Assembly (NCBI RefSeq): GCF_018320785.1
Contig: NC_054881.1
Coordinates: 43,872,424-43,936,423 of the forward strand
Reading direction: 5' to 3'
Length of the DNA: 64,000 nt
Source: Cheilinus undulatus
Taxonomy: Eukaryota > Chordata > Actinopteri > Labriformes > Labridae
Shown here: piece after piece, positions 21,101-34,504 of the stretch
Numbering within the stretch: the stretch's first letter is position 1
Layout: the number at the start of each line of letters is the position of its first letter
Notes under the pieces: model-generated
Told to the model about the DNA's origin: nothing
The model's database searches: none
The model's input: only the letters and a program-made list of their open reading frames with translations
Made by a program: the position numbers and the translations under genes

Positions 21101-24100
21101 TTACATTTATTTAACAGTTCCTAGTAAATCTGTGGCTTTGTTAAACCGTTCCTACTACATCTGTGGCTTTGTAAAACCGTTCCTAGTACATCTGTGGCTT
21201 TGTTAAACCGTTCCTAGTACATCTGTGGCTTTGTTAAACCGTTCCTAGTACATCTGTGGCTTTGTTAAACCGTTCCTAGTAAATCTGTGGTTTTATTACA
21301 TTTATTTAACAGTTCCTAGTAAATCTGTGGTTTTATTACATTTATTTAACAGTTCCTAGTAAATCTGTGGCTTTGTTAAACCGTTCCAAGTACATCTGTG
21401 GCTTTGTTAAACCGTTCCTAGTAAATCTGTGGTTTTATTACATTTATTTAACAGTTCCCAGTAAATCTGTGGCTTTGTTAAACCGTTCCTAGTACATCTG
21501 TGGCTTTCTTAAACCGTTCCTAGTACATCTGTGGCTTTGTTAAACCGTTCCTAGTACATCTGTGGCTTTGTTAAACCGTTCCTAGTACATCTGTGGCTTT
21601 GTTAAACCGTTCCTAGTAAATCTGTGGCTTTGTTAAACCGTTCCTAGTACATCTGTGGCTTTGTTAAACCGTTCCTAGTAAATCTGTGGTTTTATTACAT
21701 TTATTTAACAGTTCCTAGTAAATCTGTGGTTTTATTACATTTATTTAACAGTTCCTAGTAAATCTGTGGCTATGTTAAACCGTTCCTAGTACATCTGTGG
21801 CTTTGTTAAACCGTTCCTAGTACATCTGTGGCTTTGTTAAACCGTTCCTAGTAAATCTGTGGCTTTGTTAAACCGTTCCTAGTACATCTGTGGCTTTGTT
21901 AAACCGTTCCTAGTACATCTGTGGCTTTGTTAAACCGTTCCTAGTACATCTGTGGCTTTGTTAAACCGTTCCTAGTAAATCTGTGGCTTTGTTAAACCGT
22001 TCCTTGTACATCTGTGGTTTTATTACATTTATTTAACAGTTCCTAGTAAATCTGTGGCTTTGTTAAACCGTTCCTAGTACATCTGTGGTTTTATTACATT
22101 TATTTAACAGTTCCTAGTAAATCTGTGGTTTTATTACATTTATTTAACAGTTCCTAGTAAATCTGTGGTTTTATTACATTTATTTAACAGTTCCTAGTAA
22201 ATCTGTGGCTATGTTAAACCGTTCCTAGTACATCTGTGGCTTTGTTAAACCGTTCCTAGTACACATGTGGCTTTGTTAAACCGTTCCTAGTAAATCCGTG
22301 GCTTTGTTAAACCGTTCCTAGTACATCTGTGGCTTTGTTAAACCGTTCCTAGTAAATCTGTGGTGTTATTACATTTATTTAACAGTTCCTAGTAAATCTG
22401 TGGCTTTGTTAAACCGTTCCTAGTACATCTGTGGCTTTGTTAAACAGTTCCTAGTAAATCTGTGGTTTTATTACATTTATTTAACAGTTCCTAGTAAATC
22501 TGTGGCTATGTTAAACCGTTCCTAGTACATCTGTGGCTTTGTTAAACCGTTCCTAGTAAATCTGTGGCTTTGTTAAACCGTTCCTAGTAAATCTGTGGCT
22601 TTGTTAAACCGTTCCTAAAAAATCTGTGGTTTTATTACATTTATTTAACAGTTCCTAGTAAATCTGTGGTTTTATTACATTTATTTAACAGTTCCTAGTA
22701 AATCTGTGGCTATGTTAAACCGTTCCTAGTACATCTGTGGCTTTGTTAAACCGTTCCTAGTAAATCTGTGGCTTTGTTAAACCGTTCCTAAAAATTCTGT
22801 GGTTTTATTACATTTATTTAACAGTTCCTAGTAAATCTGTGGTTTTATTACATTTATTTAACAGTTCCTAGTAAATCTGTGGCTTTGTTAAACCGTTCCT
22901 AGTACATCTGTGGCTTTGTTAAACCGTTCCTAGTAAATCCGTGGCTTTGTTAAACCGTTCCTAGTAAATCTGTGGTTTTATTACATTTATTTAACAGTTC
23001 CTAGTAAATCTGTGGCTTTGTTAAACCGTTCCTAGTACATCTGTGGCTTTGTAAAACCGTTCCTAGTACATCTGTGGCGTTGTTAAACCGTTCCTAGTAA
23101 ATCCGTGGCTTTGTTAAACCGTTCCTAGTACATCTGTGGCTTTGTTAAACCGTTCCTAGTAAATCTGTGGTTTTATTACATTTATTTAACAGTTCCTAGT
23201 AAATCTGTGGTTTTATTACATTTATTTAACAGTTCCTAGTAAATCTGTGGCTTTGTTAAACCGTTCCTAGTAAATCTGTGGTGTTATTACATTTATTTAA
23301 CAGTTCCTAGTACATCTGTGGCTTTGTTAAACCGTTCCTAGTAAATCTGTGGCTTTGTTAAACCGTTCCTAGTACATCTGTGGCTTTGTTAAACCGTTCC
23401 TAGTAAATCTGTGGTTTTATTACATTTATTTAACAGTTCCTAGTACATCTGTGGCTTTGTTAAACCGTTCCTACTACATCTGTGGCTTTGTAAAACCGTT
23501 CCTAGTACATCTGTGGCTTTGTTAAACCGTTCCTAGTACATCTGTGGCTTTGTTAAACCGTTCCTAGTACATCTGTGGCGTTGTTAAACCGTTCCTAGTA
23601 AATCCGTGGCTTTGTTAAACTGTTCCTAGTACATCTGTGGCTTTGTTAAACCGTTCCTAGTAAATCTGTGGTTTTATTACATTTATTTAACAGTTCCTAG
23701 TAAATCTGTGGTTCTATTACATTTATTTAACAGTTCCTAGTAAATCTGTGGCTTTGTTAAACCGTTCCTAGTACATCTGTGGCTTTGTTAAACCGTTCCT
23801 AGTAAATCTGTGGTTTTACTACATTTATTTAACAGTTCCCAGTAAATCTGTGGCTTTGTTAAACCGTTCCTAGTACATCTGTGGCTTTGTTAAACCGTTC
23901 CTAGTACATCTGTGGCTTTGTTAAACCGTTCCTAGTACATCTGTGGCTTTGTTAAACCGTTCCTAGTACATCTGTGGCTTTGTTAAACCGTTCCTAGTAA
24001 ATCTGTGGCTTTGTTAAACCGTTCCTAGTACATCTGTGGCTTTGTTAAACCGTTCCTAGTAAATCTGTGGTTTTATTACATTTATTTAACAGTTCCTAGT

Positions 24101-27100
24101 AAATCTGTGGTTTTATTACATTTATTTAACAGTTCCTAGTAAATCTGTGGCTATGTTAAACCGTTCCTAGTACATCTGTGGCTTTGTTAAACCGTTCCTA
24201 GTAAATCTGTGGTTTTATTACATTTATTTAACAGTTCCTAGTAAATCTGTGGTTTTATTACATTTATTTAACAGTTCCTAGTAAATCTGTGGCTTTGTTA
24301 AACCATTCCTAGTACATCTGTGGCTTTGTTAAACCGTTCCTAGTAAATCTGTGGCTTTGTTAAACCGTTCCTAGTACATCTGTGGCTTTGTTAAACCGTT
24401 CCTAGTAAATCTGTGGCTTTGTTAAACCGTTCCTAGTAAATCTGTGGCTTTGTTAAACCGTTCCTAGTACATCTGTGGCTTTGTTAAACCGTTCCTAGTA
24501 AATCCGTGGCTTTGTTAAACCGTTCCTAGTACATCTGTGGTTTTATTACATTTATTTAACAGTTCCTAGTAAATCTGTGGTTTTATTACATTTATTTAAC
24601 AGTTCCTAGTAAATCTGTGGCTTTGTTAAACCATTCCTAGTACATCTGTGGCTTTGTTAAACCGTTCCTAGTAAATCTGTGGCTTTGTTAAACCGTTCCT
24701 AGTAAATCTGTGGTTTTGTTAAACTGTTCCTAGTACATCTGTGGCTTTGTTAAACCGTTCCTAGTACATCTGTGGCTTGGTTAAACCGTTCCTAGTACAT
24801 CTGTGGCTTTGTTAAACCGTTTCTAGTTCATCTGTGGCTTTTTTAAACCGTTCCTAGTACACATGTGGCTTTGTTAAACCGTTCCTAGTACATCTGTGGC
24901 GTTGTTAAACCGTTCCTAGGAAATCCGTGGCTTTGTTAAACCGTTCCTAGTACATCTGTGGCGTTGTTAAACCGTTCCTAGTACATCTGTGGCTTTGTTA
25001 AACCGTTCCTAGTACATCTGTGGCTTGGTTAAACCGTTCCTAGTACACCTGTGGCTTTGTTAAACCGTTCCTAGTACACATGTGGCTTTGTTAAACCGTT
25101 CCTAGTGAATCTGTGGCTTTGTTAAACCGTTCCTAGTACATCTGTGGCTTTGTTAAACCGTTTCTAGTACATCTGTGGCTTTGTTAAACCGTTCCTAGTA
25201 CACATGTGGCTTTGTTAAACCGTTCCTAGTGAATCTGTGGCTTTGTTAAACCGTTCCTAGTACATCTGTGGCTTTGTTAAACCGTTCCTAGTACATCTGT
25301 GGCTTTGTTAAACCGTTCCTAGTACATCTGTGGCTTTGTTAAACCGTTCCTAGCACATCTGTGGCTTGGTTAAACCGTTCCTGTGGCTTGGTTAAACCGT
25401 TCCTAGTACATCTGTGGCTCAATTAAACCGTTCCTAGTACATCTGTGGCTTTGTTAAACCGTTCCTAGTACATCTGTGGCTATGTTAAACCGTTCCTAGT
25501 ACATCTGTGGCTTGGTTAAACCGTTCCTAGTTAATCTGTGGCTTTGTTAAACCGTTCCTAGTTAATCTGTTGCTTTGTTAAACCGTTCCTAGTACATCTG
25601 TGGCTTTGTTAAACCGTTCCTAGTACATCTGTGGCTTTGTTAAACCGTTCCTAGTACATCTGTGGCTTTGTTAAACTGTTCCTAGTACATCTGTGGCTTG
25701 GTTAAACCGTTCCTAGTACATCTGTGGCTTTGTTAAACCGTTCCTAGTACATCTGTGGCTTGGTTAAACCGTTCCTAGTACATCTGTGGCTTTGTTAAAC
25801 CGTTCCTAGTGAATCTGTGGCTTTGTTAAACCGTTCCTAGTACATCTGTGGCTTGGTTAAACCGTTCCTAGTACATCTGTGGCTTTGTTAAACCATTCCT
25901 AGTACATCTGTGGCTTTGTTAAACTGTTCCTAGTACATCTGTGGCTATGTTAAACCGTTCCTAGTACATCTGTGGCTTGGTTAAACCGTTCCTAGTACAT
26001 CTGTGGCTTTGTTAAACCGTTCCTAGTACATCTGTGGCTTGGTTAAACCGTTCCTAGTACATCTGTGGCTTTGTTAAACCGTTCCTAGTACATCTGTGGC
26101 TTTGTTAAACCGTTCCTAGTACATCTGTGGCTTTGTTAAACCGTTCCTAGTACATCTGTGGCTTTGTTAAACCGTTCCTAGTACATCTGTGGCTTGGTTA
26201 AACCGTTCCTAGTACATCTGTGGCTTGGTTAAACCGTTCCTAGTACATCTGTGGCTTGGTTAAACCGTTCCTAGTACATCTTTGGCTTTGTTAAACCGTT
26301 CCTAGTAAATCTGTGGCTATGTTAAACTGTTCCTAGTACATCTGTGGCTTGGTTAAACCGTTCCTAGTGAATCTGTGGCTTTGTTAAACCGTTCCTAGTA
26401 CATCTGTGGCTTTGTTAAACCGTTCCTAGTACATCTGTGGCTTGGTTAAACCGTTCCTAGTAAATCTGTGGCTTGGTTAAACCATTCCTAGTACATCTGT
26501 GGCTTTGTTAAACCGTTCCTAGTACATCTGTGGCTTTGTTAAACCGTTCCTAGTACATCTGTGGCTTGGTTAAACCATTCCCAGTACATCTGTGGCTTTG
26601 TTAAACCGTTCCTAGTACATCTGTGGCTTTGTTAAACCGTTCCTAGTACATCTGTGGCTTTGTTAAACCGTTCCTAGTACATCTGTGGCTTTGTTAAACC
26701 GTTCCTAGTACATCTGTGGCTTTGTTAAACCGTTCCTAGTACATCTGTGGCTTTGTTAAACCGTTCCTAGTACATCTGTGGCTTTGTTAAACCGTTCCTA
26801 GTACATCTGTGGCTTTGTTAAACAGTTCCTAGTACATCTGTGGCTTTGTTAAACCGTTCCTAGTACATCTGTGGCTTTGTTAAACCGTTCCTAGTACATC
26901 TGTGGCTTGGTTAAACCGTTCCTAGTAAATTTGTGGCTTGGTTAAACCGTTCCTAGTACATCTGTGGCTTTGTTAAACCGTTCCTAGTACATCTGTGGCT
27001 TTGTTAAACCGTTCCTAGTACATCTGTGGCTTTGTTAAACCGTTCCTAGTAAATCTGTGGCTATGTTAAACCGTTCCTAGTACATCTGTGGCTTGGTTAA

Positions 27101-30100
27101 ACCGTTCCTAGTGAATCTGTGGCTTTGTTAAACCGTTCCTAGTACATCTGTGGCTTTGTTAAACCGTTCCTAGTACATCTGTGGCTTGGTTAAACCGTTC
27201 CTAGTACATCTGTGGCTTTGTTAAACCGTTCCTAGTACATCTGTGGCTTTGTTAAACCGTTCCTAGTACATCTGTGGCTTTGTTAAACCGTTCCTAGTAA
27301 ATCTGTGGCTATGTTAAACCGTTCCTAGTACATCTGTGGCTTGGTTAAACCGTTCCTAGTACATCTGTGGCTTGGTTAAACTGTTCCTAGTACATCTTTG
27401 GCTTTGTTAAACCGTTCCTAGTAAATCTGTGGCTTTGTTAAACCGTTCCTAGTACATCTGTGGCTTTGTTAAACCATTCCTAGTACATCTGTGGCTTTGT
27501 TAAACCGTTCCTAGTACATCTTTGGCTTCGTTAAACCGTTCCTAGTACATCTGTGGCTTCGTTAAACCGTTCCTAGTACATCTGTGGCTTGGTTAAACCG
27601 TTCCTAGTACATCTGTGGCTTTGTTAAACCGTTCCTAGTACATCTGTGGCTTGGTTAAACCGTTCCTAGTACATCTGTGGCTTTGTTAAACCGTTCCTAG
27701 TACATCTGTGGCTTTGTTAAACCGTTCCTAGTACATCTGTGGCTGTGTTAAACCGTTCCTAGTAAATCTGTGGCTATGTTAAACCGTTCCTAGTACATCT
27801 GTGGCTTGGTTAAACCGTTCCTAGTACATCTGTGGCTTGGTTAAACTGTTCCTAGTACATCTGTGGCTTTGTTAAACCGTTCCTAGTAAATCTGTGGCTT
27901 TGTTAAACCGTTCCTAGTACATCTGTGGCTTTGTTAAACCGTTCCTAGTACATCTGTGGCTTGGTTAAACCGTTCCTAGTACATCTGTGGCTTTGTTAAA
28001 CCGTTCCTAGTACATCTGTGGCTTTGTTAAACCGTTCCTAGTACATCTGTGGCTTTGTTAAACCGTTCCTAGTACATCTGTGGCTTGGTTAAACTGTTCC
28101 TAGTACATCTGTGGCTTTGTTAAACCGTTCCTAGTAAATCTGTGGCTTTGTTAAACCGTTCCTAGTACATCTGTGGCTTTGTTAAACCGTTCCTAGTACA
28201 TCTGTGGCTTTGTTAAACCGTTCCTAGTACATCTGTGGCTTTGTTAAACCGTTCCTAGTACATCTGTGGCTTTGTTAAACCGTTCCTAGTACATCTGTGG
28301 CTTGGTTAAACCGTTCCTAGTACATCTGTGGCTTTGTTAAACCGTTCCTAGTACATCTGTGGCTTTGTTAAACCGTTCCTAGTACATCTGAGGCTTGGTT
28401 AAACCGTTCCTAGTACATCTGTGGCTTTGTTAAACCGTTCCTAGTACATCTGTGGCTTTGTTAAACCGTTCCTAGTACATCTGAGGCTTGGTTAAACCGT
28501 TCCTAGTACATCTGTGGCTTGGTTAAACTGTTCCTAGTACATCTGTGGCTTTGTTAAACCGTTCCTAGTAAATCTGTGGCTTTGTTAAACCGTTCCTAGT
28601 ACATCTGAGGCTTGGTTAAACCGTTCCTAGTACATCTGTGGCTTTGTTAAACCGTTCCTAGTACATCTGTGGCTTTGTTAAACCGTTCCTAGTACATCTG
28701 TGGCTTTGTTAAACCGTTCCTAGTACATCTGTGGCTTTGTTAAACCGTTCCTAGTACATCTGTGGCTTGGTTAAACCGTTCCTAGTAAATCTGTGGCTTG
28801 GTTAAACCGTTCCTAGTACATCTGTGGCTTTGTTAAACCGTTCCTAGTACATCTGTGGCTTTGTTAAACCGTTCCTAGTACATCTGTGGCTTTGTTAAAC
28901 CGTTCCTAGTACATCTGTGGCTTTGTTAAACCGTTCCTAGTACATCTGTGGCTTTGTTAAACAGTTCCTAGTACATCTGTGGCTTTGTTAAACTGTTCCT
29001 AGTACATCTGTGGCTTTGTTAAACTGCTCCTAGTACATCTGTGGCTTGGTTAAACCGTGCCTAGTAAATTTGTGGCTTGGTTAAACCGTTCCTAGTACAT
29101 CTGTGGCTTTGTTAAACCGTTCCTAGTACATCTGTGGCTTTGTTAAACCGTTCCTAGTACATCTGTGGCTTTGTTAAACCGTTCCTAGTAAATCTGTGGC
29201 TATGTTAAACCGTTCCTAGTACATCTGTGGCTTGGTTAAACCGTTCCTAGTGAATCTGTGGCTTTGTTAAACCGTTCCTAGTACATCTGTGGCTTTGTTA
29301 AACCGTTCCTAGTACATCTGTGGCTTGGTTAAACCGTTCCTAGTACATCTGTGGCTTTGTTAAACCGTTCCTAGTACATCTGTGGCTTTGTTAAACCGTT
29401 CCTAGTACATCTGTGGCTGTGTTAAACCGTTCCTAGTAAATCTGTGGCTATGTTAAACCGTTCCTAGTACATCTGTGGCTTGGTTAAACCGTTCCTAGTA
29501 CATCTGTGGCTTGGTTAAACAGTTCCTAGTACATCTTTGGCTTTGTTAAACCGTTCCTAGTAAATCTGTGGCTTTGTTAAACCGTTCCTAGTACATCTGT
29601 GGCTTTGTTAAACCATTCCTAGTACATCTGTGGCTTTGTTAAACCGTTCCTAGTACATCTTTGGCTTCGTTAAACCGTTCCTAGTACATCTGTGGCTTAG
29701 TTAAACCGTTCCTAGTACATCTGTGGCTTTGTTAAACCGTTCCTAGTACATCTGTGGCTTTGTTAAACCGTTCCTAGTACATCTGTGGCTTTGTTAAACT
29801 GCCTAGTACATCTGTGGCTTTGTTAAACTGCTCCTAGTAAATCTGTGGCTATGTTAAACTGTTCCTAGTACATCTGTGGCTTTGTTAAACCGTTCCTAGT
29901 AAATCTGTGGCTTTGTTAAACCGTTCCTAGTACATCTGTGGCTTGGTTAAACCGTTCCTAGTACATCTGTGGCTTTGTTAAACCGTTCCTAGTACATCTG
30001 TGGCTTTGTTAAACCGTTCCTAGTACATCTGTGGCTTTGTTAAACCGTTCCTAGTACATCTGTGGCTTTGTTAAACCGTTCCTAGTACATCTGTGGCTTG

Positions 30101-30929
30101 GTTAAACCGTTCCTAGTACATCTGTGGCTTTGTTAAACCGTTCCTAGTACATCTGTGGCTTTGTTAAACCGTTCCTAGTACATCTGTGGCTTTGTTAAAC
30201 CGTTCCTAGTACATCTGTGGCTTTGTTAAACCGTTCCTAGTACATCTGTGGCTTTGTTAAACCGTTCCTAGTTCATCTGTGGGTTTGTTAAACTGCTCAG
30301 TACATCTGTGGCTTGGTTAAACCGTTCCTAGTACATCTGTGGCTTTGTTAAACCGTTCCTAGTACATCTGTGGCTTTGTTAAACCGTTCCTAGTACATCT
30401 GTGGCTTTGTTAAACCGTTCCTAGTAAATCTGTGGCTATGTTAAACCGTTCCTAGTACATCTGTGGCTTGGTTAAACCGTTCCTAGTGAATCTGTGGCTT
30501 TGTTAAACCGTTCCTAGTACATCTGTGGCTTTGTTAAACCGTTCCTAGTACATCTGTGGCTTGGTTAAACCGTTCCTAGTACATCTGTGGCTTTGTTAAA
30601 CCGTTCCTAGTACATCTGTGGCTTTGTTAAACCGTTCCTAGTACATCTGTGGCTGTGTTAAACCGTTCCTAGTAAATCTGTGGCTATGTTAAACCGTTCC
30701 TAGTACATCTGTGGCTTGGTTAAACCGTTCCTAGTACATCTGTGGCTTGGTTAAACTGTTCCTAGTACATCTTTGGCTTTGTTAAACCGTTCCTAGTAAA
30801 TCTGTGGCTTTGTTAAACCGTTCCTAGTACATCTGTGGCTTTGTTAAACCATTCCTAGTACATCTGTGGCTTTGTTAAACCGTTCCTAGTACATCTGAGG
30901 CTTGGTTAAACCGTTCCTGTGGCTTGGTT
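18168..30929. repeat. 12.8-kb satellite of 31-bp and 40-bp units
   Basis: The 31-bp unit contains GTTCCTAGTACATCTGTGG, then CTTTGTTAAACC. The 40-bp form keeps the first 19 bases and replaces the end with TTTTATTACATTTATTTAACA. From 18.2 to about 24.6 kb the two forms are interspersed. From about 24.7 kb to the right edge only the 31-bp form occurs, with CTTGG and CTATG variants and a few truncated copies (25379, 29800, 30297 and the last unit). From length and unit size there are roughly 380-400 copies. TAG and TAA words in the unit keep all frames closed. It lies in intron 1 of mapkap1 if the first exon is at 31.3 kb. Confidence 0.97.
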
Positions 30930-31260
30930 TCAGTGTTTAAAGGAGCTTCTGTAGAAACTTTGATGCTCATCTTCAGTCTGGAGGAAGCTTTATCCGGTTT
31001 TCTCCGTCATTTCTTCATAAAAACACGCTTTTTGACAGGCGTTGACAGGTCAAACCGCTCTCTGCCTTCCTAAAGGAAGCTTTGTTTTATCTGTTTAGGG
31101 GTCTTTAGCCCCCTGTGCTCCTTTCTTCAGCCCCAAACTGGATCAGCTCGTCCTGGTTCTCGGTGGCTAGTTTGACGTTAGCTCCTGTAGCTAACTATTG
31201 TGTCTTAGCTGCTGGAGCTAACAGGCTAACTCAGATCTGTAAGCATCAGTCAGCACTCAC

Positions 31261-31365
31261 CTGTTCGGAGCAGCAGGGAGCTTTAAACATGATGAAAATA
31301 CTCTACTCGTAATTTCTGCAGATGGTCAGAGCGATCGGCGCCGGTTTGATCTGCTAAGCTCGTTA
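31261..31365 (-). other. mapkap1: Candidate mapkap1 noncoding first exon
   Basis: A strong donor CCGAACAG|GTGAGTG lies 16 kb upstream of the coding start on the same strand. It sits about 130 nt downstream of a TATA-like box. The 5' edge is a guess, about 27-32 nt below that box. It contains an upstream ATG followed by ten open codons to the donor. The ATG lies within the last 30 nt of the exon. The link to mapkap1 is inferred from strand and position only; transcript data would decide it. Confidence 0.45.
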
Positions 31366-31391
31366 GCTGAAGGCTAACATCCCTCAATCTC

Positions 31392-31397
31392 TTTATA
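31392..31397 (-). promoter_or_regulatory. TATA-like box upstream of candidate mapkap1 exon
   Basis: The minus strand reads CCATATAAAGAG, a good TATA match, at a sensible distance upstream of the candidate first exon. The surrounding DNA is CpG-richer than average, with many GCTAGC-type words. Confidence 0.4.
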
Positions 31398-31461
31398 TGG
31401 ACGCTAGCTGCGGCTAGCCTAGCTGCTAAGCTAGCCTCCCTAAGCCATAAAGGTGAGTTAA

Positions 31462-31469
31462 TGACGTCA
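31462..31469. promoter_or_regulatory. Perfect palindromic CRE (TGACGTCA)
   Basis: A full consensus CREB/ATF site lies 65 bp upstream of the TATA-like box on the minus strand, the usual position for a functional CRE. An ETS-type ACTTCCGG (31642-31649) lies further upstream. Together they mark a probable promoter for the minus-strand gene. Confidence 0.5.
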
Positions 31470-31699
31470 TCAAACCTTTGGAAGAGACATCCGAGGAGGA
31501 ACAGAGATCTCCACTGGGCCCCATTTTATCCGTACATAGTCCCAGCACTGACAGAACTCTGCTAAGGATTAATAATCACCTACAGCAACATCACAACACA
31601 AGCTAACCGCTGAGCCCAGCCTGCAGGAAACACTGCCCTTTACTTCCGGTTCAACTCTTCAGAATAAAAGCTCGGAGCGATGTCGTAGATGCAGATAAA

Positions 31700-32340
31700 G
31701 AAATAACCTTCGAACACATGCTTGTAAAAAACAAAAGTTAAACTGAAGTAAACCAAGTCAGATTAAATTAGATAAAAAAAGGACGACACCAAAAACGAAT
31801 AAAATAAATAAAAAAATGAAATGGAATAAAATTGTAAAAATGTATTCAACTCATGTCCTTGTTTCACAAATCAACTCAAATCAAATAATAAATTTAAAAG
31901 GAAAGGAAAAGATGGTGAATCTAAAGAAAGAAATATTATTAAAACTAATGTTTGAACAAAATAAAGTGATGTCGCTGATGCACAAATGAAAAAACTATGA
32001 TGAATAAAATAAAATAAAATAAAATTTAACCAAAACAAGAAAAAATAAAGACAATTAATTTGAATTAGATTCTACAAAAGAAAATAAATGTTTTATTTCA
32101 ATTAGTATTTGCAAAATAGGGATGGCTTTAAATCAAATACAAACAAGTCATGTAGAATAAAATAAAATTAAGTATCAAGTTAAATCAATTTATTACAACT
32201 AATGTTAGTAAAACAGCGAGGTTGCAAATGTAGAAATAAAGCAATATAAAATAAAATAAAATAATGTTGTTAAATCAGATTGAATTGAATTACATTTTTA
32301 GAAAATATTCCAACCAAATTTCATAAAAGTATTTCATGCT
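31700..32340. repeat. AT-rich AAATAAAAT-type simple sequence
   Basis: Degenerate AATAAAATAAAATAA runs (e.g. 32005-32022 and 32245-32262) upstream of the minus-strand promoter. Nothing else was recognised from 32341 to 33610. Confidence 0.6.
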
Positions 32341-33610
32341 AAATTCAAGCAAAGTCAAAAATAGTTCTCATGTCGTTAACGTGCTGCAGTTTTAAAAACA
32401 TCCATTTTAAAAAATTCATACTGAATAAAACTCAGCGAATAATTCCAGGAAGAATCTGAACGCTAACCAACATCAGCATCATGTTCTTAGATACACAGAG
32501 AATCTGTTGCTATGGTTACATCTGATGGTGATTTAAGGGGAAAATATTTCCATAGATACTGAATAAGTCAGATGTCCCTGTGCTGCTCAGAGGAAGAATG
32601 AGTGTTATTTTACAACCATCACCAGAGTGAGATCATTCCTCTGAGCAGAGAGACCAACGCTTCTTTCACACTAGACTGACTCCTTCTTCTCTGCTGCGTA
32701 GAAACACACTTAATATAAAAGTGTCCTAGAGTCCTAAAACCTGCTGCCAGTTGGTTCTTCTTCTGCTTTCCTTGATGACTTTATCAAACATATAAACATG
32801 AATACATATAACCCTGAGGCTGTTCCTGAAGCCGCTGGTTCGTCTGTTTCAGCTTCAGAGCAGAGCTGAAGGTCTGATGTTCATCTGTGACACCTGAAGA
32901 TGCTCCAGCAGCTTCAGAATAAAAGCAAATGTTCAGCCTGGCTTTTACGTTGTACCCATCATTTATAATGAGCATGTATAGATGCTGCTGTGTTTAAAGC
33001 TGACCCAGTGTTTAGTATATCTTAGATGTGATCTTGTTTATCATCCATGCAGCCGCTGGTTTCCATGATTCCCAGTAAAGAGACTCGACCAGCACTTGAA
33101 CTCTGGCCTCAGTCCTCGCTGAGTTTGAGGGATCGGTGTCAGATGTTGTTTCTAGTGTTTGTTTGGAGTCTCAGAGATCCTCCGTCTGATTCACTCTCTA
33201 AAACAAACAGCTGACATGAGTGCAGAGAACAGAAACACTAAACACACCAGGAGCGGCATCGTGTGGCTGGAGGAGGAACTGACTGCATCAGGATTTATTT
33301 TACCACAACACTGTTAACGTGCATTTCACACACACTGCTGCTAATCCCAGCTGGTATCACTGGTGCATGTGCTCTTCATCAGCCAGGTTTCTACAGGCCT
33401 GTTTGGATATCTGGAGCTGAAACTGCTTTATAAGATTCTCCTGACATGACTGAATGATCGTCTTTAACCCTTCACTGGTGGGCTCTGCAGTTTTGGTCTT
33501 AAAGCTTCATCTGACTCTGAAGTGAAGCTTCTCAGTGCAGAAACACAGAAATGAAAGACATTTAAACTAAAAGACATCCTTCATCTACATCTGAACTGTT
33601 TCTACTTCAT

Positions 33611-33872
33611 TTAGGCCACGCCTTTTCTCCTAGGCCACGCCTTTTCTGCTAGGCCACGCCTTTTCTGCTAGGCCATGCCTTTTCTCCTAGGCCACGCCTT
33701 TTCTGCTAGGCCACGCCTTTTCTGCTAGGCCATGCCTTTTCTCCTAGGCCACGCCTTTTCTGCTAGGCCACGCCTTTTCTGCTAGGCCATGCCTTTTCTC
33801 CTAGGCCACGCCTTTTCTGCTAGGCCACGCCTTTTCTCCTAGGCCACGCCTTTTCTGCTAGGCCACGCCTTT
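33611..33872. repeat. 19-bp minisatellite
   Basis: About 14 copies of GGCCACGCCTTTTCTGCTA. CTCC/CTGC and CACG/CATG variants alternate in a roughly three-unit pattern. Confidence 0.95.
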
Positions 33873-33984
33873 CCACAAACACTTCTACAGAGCAGATGTG
33901 AGCGCTGGTGTGTTTGATCAGAGTGCAGCCAGATTCTTCAGTTCACGGCTGAACCAAAGGTTCAGGTTTCTACTACCTCTCTGT

Positions 33985-34125
33985 GTTTACAGCAATGATT
34001 TCAGGAATGTTCCTGAGCCCATGCAGTGATTTCACTACAGAATCATGCCTGTTTTAATGCAGTGGCCCCTGAGGGCCCCTGAGGGCCCCTTCAGCCTTGT
34101 TGATATTATGGACTGTAGATGCAGG
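33985..34125. mobile_element. Fragment of a dispersed fish element (same family as 59850-60890)
   Basis: It shares ATGTTCCTGAGCCCATGCAG, then CACTACAGAATCATGCCTG and the GGGCCCCTGA repeats, with 60400-60500. Confidence 0.6.
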
Positions 34126-34504
34126 GGTGGGAAAGATCAAGGTTATTTGAAATGTCCGTGACTTTGTTTAAAATGTAGAAGTAGCCTCAGAGATCTGCTC
34201 CATCTCAGTCTAGAGCAGGGCTTTCACACTAGCGTGCATCCAGGCAGGTCTAGGTGTGGGAACTGGATCAACCAAACATTATTACCGCCACTTTATGGCG
34301 AGCAGCCTGCTGTAGCCAGGCCTGCCCGCAGACCTGGACCCCTGAGAAACCCCAGAGACTGGGACGAACCAGTTGGGATTTATTGATGGTATCAGTGTGT
34401 GTGAGTTGGATCAGTAGCATTGGTGCTAGCATCCTGGCTAACGGCTACCTCATTTAGAGCTGACAGCATGGCGAGCTGTAACTGGGCTGATTGGATTGGT
34501 TCTG

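Noticed and set aside
18168-30929. CRISPR-like array of ~31-bp repeats
   Set aside because: Units are head to tail with no unique spacers, no cas genes are near, and the host is a vertebrate. It is a satellite.
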